Shown here one piece after another: positions 1 to 4,340 of a stretch of DNA of 7,597 nucleotides; the first letter of the stretch is position 1, and every line of letters starts with the position of its first letter. A program made the translations under genes and the position numbers. The notes below the pieces were generated by a model. The model searched no databases and was not told where the DNA came from. It saw nothing but the letters and a program-made list of their open reading frames with translations. Source of the stretch: Deltaproteobacteria bacterium (lineage in GTDB: Bacteria > Desulfobacterota > Desulfarculia > Adiutricales > JAGVGV01); contig JAGVGV010000500.1 in the NCBI GenBank assembly GCA_020056895.1, positions 1-7,597 on the forward strand. Direction: 5' to 3'.

Positions 1-633
1 CGGGTTTTGCGGCAGTCCCGCCAGAAGAGCGCATTCGGCCAGGCCGAGGGAAGCCACGTCGCGGCCGAAATACACTTCGGCGGCGGCTTGGGCGCCGTAC
101 GCTCCTTCGCCGAAGGGAATCTGGTTCAGATAAAATTCAAGAATTTCATCCTTGGTGTACCGCTGTTCAATCCGGAGCGCCAGAAAGGCTTCCCGAATTT
201 TTCTGGGAATGGTTTTATCCGGCGTCAGGAACAGGTTTTTGGCCAGTTGCTGGGTGATGGTGGACCCGCCCTGGGTGGGGGCCCAGTCCTTCAGGTCGAC
301 CACCAGGGCGGCCAGAATCCGAAAAATGTCCACTCCGGGGTGGGTGGCGAACCGGCGGTCCTCGACCGCCACCACCGCCTGCTTGAGCTTTTCCGGCATC
401 CGGTCCAGGGGCAGGGGACGGCGGCGCTGTTGATACCATTCCGTCAACAACACCCCGTCGGCCGACCAGACCCGCGTCAGGGCCCCGGGTTCATAATCCG
501 CCAAGGCCTCCACCTGAGGCAGTTCCGGCCCGATGGTGATGAACAGCCCTAGGATCACACCGGCCGCGAGGCCCGCGGCCAGAAAACCCATAACCGCGAT
601 GACCGACGGCTTTTGTTCCTTGTGGGGTCCCAT
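1..633 (-). CDS. Class A penicillin-binding protein (PBP1A-type), N-terminal part, runs off left edge
   Basis: Peptidoglycan glycosyltransferase that polymerises lipid II at the outer face of the inner membrane. Only the first 211 codons are present, and the frame is open to base 1. A short cytoplasmic N-terminus is followed by a membrane anchor (about residues 11-34), then a GT51 transglycosylase domain. Its signatures are in family order: EDRRFATHPG with catalytic Glu91, GGSTITQQLAKNLFL (122-136), KIREAF with the second Glu148 at the usual spacing, and a motif of GAYGAQAAAEVYFG type near 177-190. The transpeptidase half would lie outside the window, so mrcA/ponA identity is inferred; a PBP1C or other class A type is not excluded. 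The start is the ATG at 633: an in-frame TAG lies just upstream, and no good Shine-Dalgarno is visible. The gene is divergent from the flavoprotein gene. Confidence 0.93.
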   Translation of the reverse strand, partial: MGPHKEQKPSVIAVMGFLAAGLAAGVILGLFITIGPELPQVEALADYEPGALTRVWSADGVLLTEWYQQRRRPLPLDRMPEKLKQAVVAVEDRRFATHPGVDIFRILAALVVDLKDWAPTQGGSTITQQLAKNLFLTPDKTIPRKIREAFLALRIEQRYTKDEILEFYLNQIPFGEGAYGAQAAAEVYFGRDVASLGLAECALLAGLPQNP

Positions 634-649
634 GGGGCTCTAGTATAAC
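620..649 (+). promoter_or_regulatory. Candidate divergent promoter for the flavoprotein operon
   Basis: The plus strand carries TATAAC (644-649, five of six -10 consensus bases). A weak TTGTGG (620-625) lies 18 bp upstream as a possible -35. The -10 overlaps the minus-strand TATACT over the shared TATA at 644-647, so one AT-rich island could fire in both directions. The transcript would start near 656 and carry the hairpins at 658-684 and 722-749 in a leader of about 110 nt. The poor -35 keeps confidence low. Confidence 0.28.
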
Positions 650-650
650 A
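642..650 (-). promoter_or_regulatory. Candidate extended -10 promoter of the penicillin-binding protein gene
   Basis: On the minus strand TGT-TATACT (650 to 642) matches an extended -10 element (TGn plus five of six consensus bases). There is no recognisable -35 at 17 bp, where GC-rich hairpin sequence lies. The predicted transcript start is near 635, only about 2 nt before the ATG at 633, so the mRNA would be essentially leaderless. This agrees with the missing Shine-Dalgarno. It is a sequence match only. Confidence 0.38.
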
Positions 651-684
651 AAAAAAACCGGCCCGGCGCCATCCGCCGATCCGG
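650..684 (-). terminator. Hairpin plus T8 tract, intrinsic-terminator-like on the minus strand
   Basis: Read on the minus strand, CCGG-AT-CGGCG, a 5-nt loop, CGCCG-GG-CCGG (684 to 658) pairs as two GC-only helices split by an internal 2x2 mismatch. Eight T residues follow (657-650). This is the shape of a Rho-independent terminator. It sits directly upstream of the penicillin-binding protein gene, not after any leftward gene. It could block antisense or read-through transcripts, or attenuate a promoter lying further upstream. Confidence 0.4.
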
Positions 685-721
685 CGGTCTTTATCAACGG
701 ATTGTTTTTCGACCAACCACC

Positions 722-749
722 GGCGTTTCCTTTGGAAATAGGGAACGCC
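722..749 (+). promoter_or_regulatory. Stem-loop just upstream of the flavoprotein ribosome-binding site
   Basis: The arms GGCGTTTCC (722-730) and GGGAACGCC (741-749) form a 9-bp stem with one U-G pair and a 10-nt loop, ending 9 nt before the GGAGG. A smaller alternative hairpin, TTTCC-TTT-GGAAA (726-738), reuses the left arm, so the two folds are mutually exclusive. It may be an operator for a dimeric regulator or a leader RNA structure. The sequence shows pairing potential only. Confidence 0.3.
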
Positions 750-767
750 GCACCTTCTGGAGGCATC

Positions 768-1346
768 ATGACGTCACCCGCTCCCAAAGTGTTGATTCTG
801 CTGGGAAGCCCCCGTCGGGCCGGGAACACCGCCGCCCTGGCCGCCCGCATCGCCGAAGGCGCCGAGGAAGCCGGAGCTCAGGTGGAATCCATCCGACTGA
901 ACGCCTTGAAAATATCGCCCTGCCAGGCCTGCGACGGCTGCCGCCGCAAGGAAAAAGGATGCGTGGTGGACGATGATATGCAAGGTCTGTACACAAAAAT
1001 CAAGGAAGCCGACGCTCTGGTGTACGCGAGTCCGGTCTACTGGTTCAGCATGTCGGCTCAGATGAAGGCGTTCATGGATCGTTGCTACGCCTTTGGGGTC
1101 AACAAGTACAATGACCTGCGCGGCAAAAAGACCGCCGTGGCCATGTCTTTCGGCGACCGGGACGCCTTCGAGTCGGGCTGTGTGAACGCTTTACGGGCGT
1201 TCCAGGATTCCTTCCGTTACACGGGCACGAACCTGGTGGGCATGGTGTATGGCAGCGCCGACGGCGCGGGGGAAATCAAGGCTGATACCGATCTGATGGA
1301 CCGGGCCAAGGCCTTGGGCCGTTCCCTGGTGCTGACCGAAGCCTGA
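768..1346 (+). CDS. Iron-sulfur flavoprotein, NADPH-dependent FMN reductase superfamily
   Basis: A 192-residue flavodoxin-fold protein expected to bind FMN and shuttle electrons in the cytoplasm. The FMN phosphate loop is GSPRRAGNT (13-21). SPVYW (88-92), followed by a helix with QMKAFMDR, is the second flavin-contact region of this superfamily. Between them Cys52, Cys55, Cys58 and Cys65 form a compact C-x2-C-x2-C-x6-C cluster, followed by DDDM. This layout is that of Isf-type (iron-sulfur flavoprotein) members, which bind a [4Fe-4S] cluster. Length is normal for the family. The ATG at 768 is chosen because GGAGG (759-763) precedes it by 4 nt and the conserved beta strand starts right after; the upstream TTG at 702 would add an unconserved-looking tail. 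It is the first gene of a probable operon, with 34 bp to the next gene. The physiological electron donor and acceptor cannot be read from the sequence. Confidence 0.88.
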   Translation: MTSPAPKVLILLGSPRRAGNTAALAARIAEGAEEAGAQVESIRLNALKISPCQACDGCRRKEKGCVVDDDMQGLYTKIKEADALVYASPVYWFSMSAQMKAFMDRCYAFGVNKYNDLRGKKTAVAMSFGDRDAFESGCVNALRAFQDSFRYTGTNLVGMVYGSADGAGEIKADTDLMDRAKALGRSLVLTEA

Positions 1347-1380
1347 CGGCAGAAAACCGGTGGTGTTGGATCGGAGGACC

Positions 1381-2718
1381 ATGGCCCGGCGTCTGGCATG
1401 GGTTTGGCTGTGTATCTGCCTGGGGCTGGCCTCGCCGGCCGGGGCGGAACCGTACCATTCCGGAGACCGGGTTCAGGTGCTCTGGGAGGGCGTCTGGTAT
1501 CCGGCTCGGGTGGTGGATTCCCGAGGAACCGAATACCAGATTCGGTACGACGGGTACGATGCCGCCTGGGACGAATGGGTGGGGCCGGACCGGATCCGGC
1601 CGCCCCAGGGGTCCGTCGCCGTTTCGTCCGACCCGCCAGTCTATCCCGATGAATACGCCGAAACCGCCCGCCGGCGAACCGATTACCTGGTGGGCGATCT
1701 GGTCCAGATCCAGGACCATGGGACCTGGAGCCAGGTGGAAGTGATCCAGCGGGATCGGGATCGGTACCAGGTCCATTTTCCGGTGTTCGACGCCTCCTGG
1801 AACCGTTGGGTGGCGGCCGCTGACCTTCGGTACATCCCGGGCCTGGATCGGGACGACATCCCGGCCGCGTCCCCCAATCCGAGCCTGTTTTCCACCGGCG
1901 GTTGGTCGCCGGGCGGACATTCGACGACTCCGCCCCCGCCCAAGGCGCTCCAGGTCTTGGCCCGGTTGGGAGAAAAGGCTCCGGACCTGGCCCGTGAACT
2001 GGGCCGGCTCCCCGACCTGGCCGACGGCGTGGACCCCAAGGAAATCGCTGGTCTGGAGGCGATTCATCAATCTTATTCCGGCCGGCCGGACGCCTGGGCC
2101 AGGATGTTCGAGGCCATGAACCGGGTGGGGCTTCCGGACCGGCGGCGGTACCTGGCGCCCCTTCAGGCCCTGTTCTGGAGGGCTCAGGATGGAGGCGCGG
2201 CCGCTCTGAACCGGATGGTGGACGGGTATGATCTGACCCGGCTGCTGGATCAGGCCTGGAAACCGGACCCTCGGCGGGGGTGGAAGGATTTCGACACCGT
2301 GACGGACCGGCTCCAGGCGCCCGAACTGGCGGCCTGGTATCTCAAGCACCGGTTCAGCTATCAGTGGGATGCGATGGACCGGCCCCGGGACGACCGGACC
2401 ACGTTCCAGAAAGGCGGGGGCGTCTGCCGGCATTGGGCCTCGTTCGCCACCCATTGCCTGATCCGGAACGGGTACCTGGCCAAGAACCTGACCGTTTGGT
2501 GGGACGTGGACGACCACCGGGGGCATACCGTCACGGTTATCCGGCGGCCCGAAGGGTTGTACGTGGCGGCGGATTCCACTCGGCCGGGGATATACGACGG
2601 CCCCTTCGCGGATTACATGGCGGTGGGCGAATCCCTTACCAAGGAACGCATCACCGCGTACAAGCTCGAAACGAACACGGGCCTCTACCAAAGCGACGTT
2701 GACATATACGGGGAATAA
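1381..2718 (+). CDS. Secreted protein with two Tudor-like barrels and a transglutaminase-like hydrolase domain
   Basis: A 445-residue protein with a Sec signal peptide (about 1-22, cleavage after AGA) and no lipobox. Residues 28-73 form a Tudor-knot/agenet-like beta barrel with the pattern GDRVQVLW, WYPARVV, YDGYDAAWDEWV. A more diverged copy lies at 104-151 (GDLVQI, WSQVEV, FDASWNRWV). After a proline-rich linker (about 155-188) and a helical region, residues about 320-410 resemble the transglutaminase-like cysteine hydrolase fold. The triad is Cys349 (GGGVCRHWA), His382 (GHTVTV) and Asp398 (AADST), in family order. It probably acts in the periplasm or outside the cell as an amide or peptide hydrolase or crosslinker; the substrate is unknown. 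The start is the ATG at 1381 with GGAGG 3 nt upstream. An in-frame GTG at 1360 would add seven residues before the signal. Domain calls come from motif patterns, not a search. Confidence 0.82.
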   Translation: MARRLAWVWLCICLGLASPAGAEPYHSGDRVQVLWEGVWYPARVVDSRGTEYQIRYDGYDAAWDEWVGPDRIRPPQGSVAVSSDPPVYPDEYAETARRRTDYLVGDLVQIQDHGTWSQVEVIQRDRDRYQVHFPVFDASWNRWVAAADLRYIPGLDRDDIPAASPNPSLFSTGGWSPGGHSTTPPPPKALQVLARLGEKAPDLARELGRLPDLADGVDPKEIAGLEAIHQSYSGRPDAWARMFEAMNRVGLPDRRRYLAPLQALFWRAQDGGAAALNRMVDGYDLTRLLDQAWKPDPRRGWKDFDTVTDRLQAPELAAWYLKHRFSYQWDAMDRPRDDRTTFQKGGGVCRHWASFATHCLIRNGYLAKNLTVWWDVDDHRGHTVTVIRRPEGLYVAADSTRPGIYDGPFADYMAVGESLTKERITAYKLETNTGLYQSDVDIYGE

Positions 2719-2760
2719 ACCGGCCGGGGCTTAAAGGGGATCCTTTATGGGGGGAACGGG

Positions 2761-3324
2761 ATGAAATTCCTGCGGATCGCCTGGCTTTTGGCTTTTTCAT
2801 TCCTGTTTCCCAATCCCTGGGCATGGGCGGATAATGGCTCGGCTTCGGTAAAAAACGGGCTTGACGTCCAAGGGCTGATGCTGTCCCTGGATCTCAGATT
2901 CGAAGAAACCAGCAAGGATTCGAGCGAACAGAGGTTCCTGGCCCGGATCGACGGGAAACGCATGGTCCTGTCCAAGGAATACAATGGCTTTAAGGTTCCA
3001 GGCAATGAACGGGTTGAACGGACTTTCCTGCCTGAATTGGAAGCCCGGATCTGGGCTTATATCCAAAATCAAGGGCTGGACCGGCGGATCGATGAAATCC
3101 GGAGGACCGACGGGATCGGGCTGGCCGGATATTTAAGCCTCGATATCCGGGGACCCGGGATCGTTTCGATCCATATCGAAGGCAAGACCAACATTTGGGG
3201 GAGTGATGAATATGTAACCAAAACGTGGGGGCCTTCGTTCGTCCGATCCCGGACCAACCTTGACCATATCCGCTATTTCCCCAAAGCCCAGGCCTTGTTC
3301 CAATTTTTGTGGGAGCTCAAATGA
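2761..3324 (+). CDS. Small secreted protein of unknown function
   Basis: I do not recognise this family. The 187-residue product starts with a clear Sec signal peptide (basic MKFLR, hydrophobic core to about 20, likely cleavage after AWA at 23) and has no lipobox Cys. The mature part has no cysteine, is rich in charged residues and aromatics, and alternates strand-like stretches (LSLDLRFEE 41-49, RFLARIDGKRMVL 58-70, YLSLDIRG 124-131, IVSIHIEG 134-141) with one helix-like stretch (LPELEARIWAYIQNQ 90-104). A soluble beta-rich periplasmic domain is plausible. The ATG at 2761 follows a G-rich stretch (2749-2760) that can act as ribosome-binding site. It lies 42 bp behind the Tudor/transglutaminase gene, so co-expression is likely and a joint envelope role is possible. 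Its base composition is less GC-rich than the genes before it. Confidence 0.72.
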   Translation: MKFLRIAWLLAFSFLFPNPWAWADNGSASVKNGLDVQGLMLSLDLRFEETSKDSSEQRFLARIDGKRMVLSKEYNGFKVPGNERVERTFLPELEARIWAYIQNQGLDRRIDEIRRTDGIGLAGYLSLDIRGPGIVSIHIEGKTNIWGSDEYVTKTWGPSFVRSRTNLDHIRYFPKAQALFQFLWELK

Positions 3325-3378
3325 CCTGGCTCCGGAATCGATCTCCCTGATTCAGAACCACCATTGTCAGGAGGGTGA

Positions 3379-3409
3379 TTGAAACACACTTTTCGGCGGA
3401 TGGTATTAC
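3379..3409 (+). promoter_or_regulatory. Weak candidate promoter before the single-Cys orphan gene
   Basis: TTGAAA (3379-3384, five of six -35 bases) and TGG-TATTAC (3401-3409, extended -10) are separated by a long 19-bp spacer. Transcription would start near 3416, upstream of the ATG at 3475 but downstream of the TTG alternative start at 3379, which would favour the ATG. The long spacer and the four-of-six -10 make this tentative. Confidence 0.2.
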
Positions 3410-3474
3410 GAACTACTCCACCTGCTCGTTCGGGCGTCGTTTTCTCCAACGCCATTTCACATGAAGGGACCATC

Positions 3475-4059
3475 ATGCCTCTTGAAAGATACGATCATTA
3501 CCACAAAAACTTCCAAGCGCCCATACCAGGAGCGTGGTTTACCCCGAATAATTTCGTTTTGGAAGACACGATCGGCATGGGCGATCTTGCGAATCCCATT
3601 TACTTTCCCAATGTGCTCTCCTGTTTGGCCATCGCCGTGATGACGGATGTCAACCGGGTGTATGGAGCCCATATCACGGTTGGTGACAGTGACGATGATC
3701 TGGACAGAATATTCACACAATTGAACCAGCACGTCCGTGGCGCGGGCAATCCCATCGCGGTCTATATCCTTGGTTTTGTCACTGGCTGGAAAGACGGCGT
3801 TAGCGCGGCCCACTATAAATGGCCTGATGGAATGAAGAAGAAAATGAAGATTTTTGGCCGCGGGCTTCCGCTCTATCGGTTCGAAAAAGCCCAGTTGAAT
3901 GACCGGCACGTGTACCGAGGAGCCTATATTGCCGGTGCTCCACCATCGATGATTTGGTCCTTCAACCAGACCGCCAACCCGCAAACCAGCGCAGCGGACG
4001 TGACCGGCGGACCGTTCGCCGCCATTCCGAATCATATGTTCGTGCCCTACACGATTTGA
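3475..4059 (+). CDS. Orphan protein with CheD/CNF-like Cys-His spacing, function unknown
   Basis: A 194-residue protein with no signal peptide or membrane segment. It has exactly one cysteine, Cys50 in FPNVLSCLAIAVM, with His66 in VYGAHIT 16 residues later. A helix (about 74-88) and a strand-plus-glycine segment, AVYILGF (95-101), follow. CheD deamidases have SC...GxxAH with a 17-residue spacing followed by a similar helix and a strand ending in Gly-Gly. CNF1-type toxins also use a Cys-His dyad. The likeness is short, and the Thr found in CheD active sites is Phe here, so it is a hypothesis only. The ATG at 3475 has GAAGGGA 5 nt upstream. A TTG at 3379 with an excellent AGGAGGGTGA would add 32 residues in frame. 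Base composition is lower in GC than the flanking operons, a possible sign of separate origin. Confidence 0.65.
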   Translation: MPLERYDHYHKNFQAPIPGAWFTPNNFVLEDTIGMGDLANPIYFPNVLSCLAIAVMTDVNRVYGAHITVGDSDDDLDRIFTQLNQHVRGAGNPIAVYILGFVTGWKDGVSAAHYKWPDGMKKKMKIFGRGLPLYRFEKAQLNDRHVYRGAYIAGAPPSMIWSFNQTANPQTSAADVTGGPFAAIPNHMFVPYTI

Positions 4060-4066
4060 TCCCAAT

Positions 4067-4090
4067 CATGGCGCCGGTTTTGCCGCCATG
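4067..4090. repeat. Perfect 7-bp inverted repeat after the orphan gene
   Basis: CATGGCG (4067-4073) and CGCCATG (4084-4090) are exact reverse complements around a 10-nt loop, starting 7 bp after the stop at 4059. There is no T tract, so it is at best a weak transcript-end hairpin. It encloses the sigma-54-like match at 4069-4083 and could equally be a protein-binding site over that promoter. Confidence 0.4.
4069..4083 (+). promoter_or_regulatory. Candidate sigma-54 (-24/-12) promoter for the two-component operon
   Basis: TGGCGCC-GGTT-TTGC fits the sigma-54 consensus TGGCACG-N4-TTGC, with the invariant GG and GC dinucleotides exactly in phase. Only positions 5 and 7 of the upstream block differ. 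Transcription would begin near 4095 and give a leader of about 245 nt before the kinase. The downstream genes include a sigma-54 activator, so autoregulation would make sense. A 15-bp match in GC-rich DNA can arise by chance. Confidence 0.35.
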
Positions 4091-4100
4091 CCAAGCGCGG

Positions 4101-4175
4101 GGCGAAACAGGAAGCTGAGCGGGATTCATCCGCGGACAAGGTGAGGCTGAAAAACGTGAAGAACCTTGTTTCGCC
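4101..4175 (+). other. Structured intergenic segment with competing pairings
   Basis: GGCGAAACA (4101-4109) is the exact complement of TGTTTCGCC (4167-4175), 57 nt apart. Inside, ACAAGGT (4136-4142) exactly complements ACCTTGT (4163-4169) around a 20-nt loop. The two helices share bases 4167-4169, so they compete for those positions. If transcribed from the sigma-54-like site, this would be the 5' leader of the kinase mRNA or a small RNA. No known riboswitch class is recognised. Confidence 0.35.
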
Positions 4176-4265
4176 ACCCAATTCTTGATGATACGGAAGC
4201 CGGCTCCATGAATCCACCCCCGCTTGACGAATCCCTGTGATAGAGTGCTGTATTGCATCGAGTTC

Positions 4266-4317
4266 GGATGAGTCCCCGACCGTTGCCGTTCTTCTCGACG
4301 AGGGCCGGGGAGCATCC
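4266..4317 (+). other. Hairpin shortly before the kinase start codon
   Basis: GGATG (4266-4270) pairs with CATCC (4313-4317) and CCCCG (4274-4278) with CGGGG (4306-4310), separated by a small internal loop and capped by 27 nt. It ends 23 nt before the kinase ATG, whose own Shine-Dalgarno is poor, so folding here could influence translation. Pairing is seen; a role is inferred. Confidence 0.33.
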
Positions 4318-4340
4318 AACGGACGGAGTACTGGGGCCCC

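Noticed and set aside
7..552. 181-codon plus-strand frame at the left edge
   Set aside because: It lies opposite the transglycosylase domain, whose minus-strand motifs are unmistakable.
1276..2691. 471-codon open frame on the minus strand opposite the Tudor/transglutaminase gene
   Set aside because: It is slightly longer than the plus gene, but it is Pro/Gly/His/Arg-rich with no recognisable motif and crosses the flavoprotein 3' end. The plus frame carries a signal peptide, repeated domains and a catalytic triad, so this is a GC-bias shadow.
3325..3378. GAATC/GATTC inverted repeat after the secreted orphan as a terminator
   Set aside because: Only a 5-bp AT-containing stem with no T tract.
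4224..4254. TTGACG and TGTATT as a sigma-70 promoter for the kinase
   Set aside because: The spacer is 19 bp and the -10 matches only four of six bases, so it is no better than chance.
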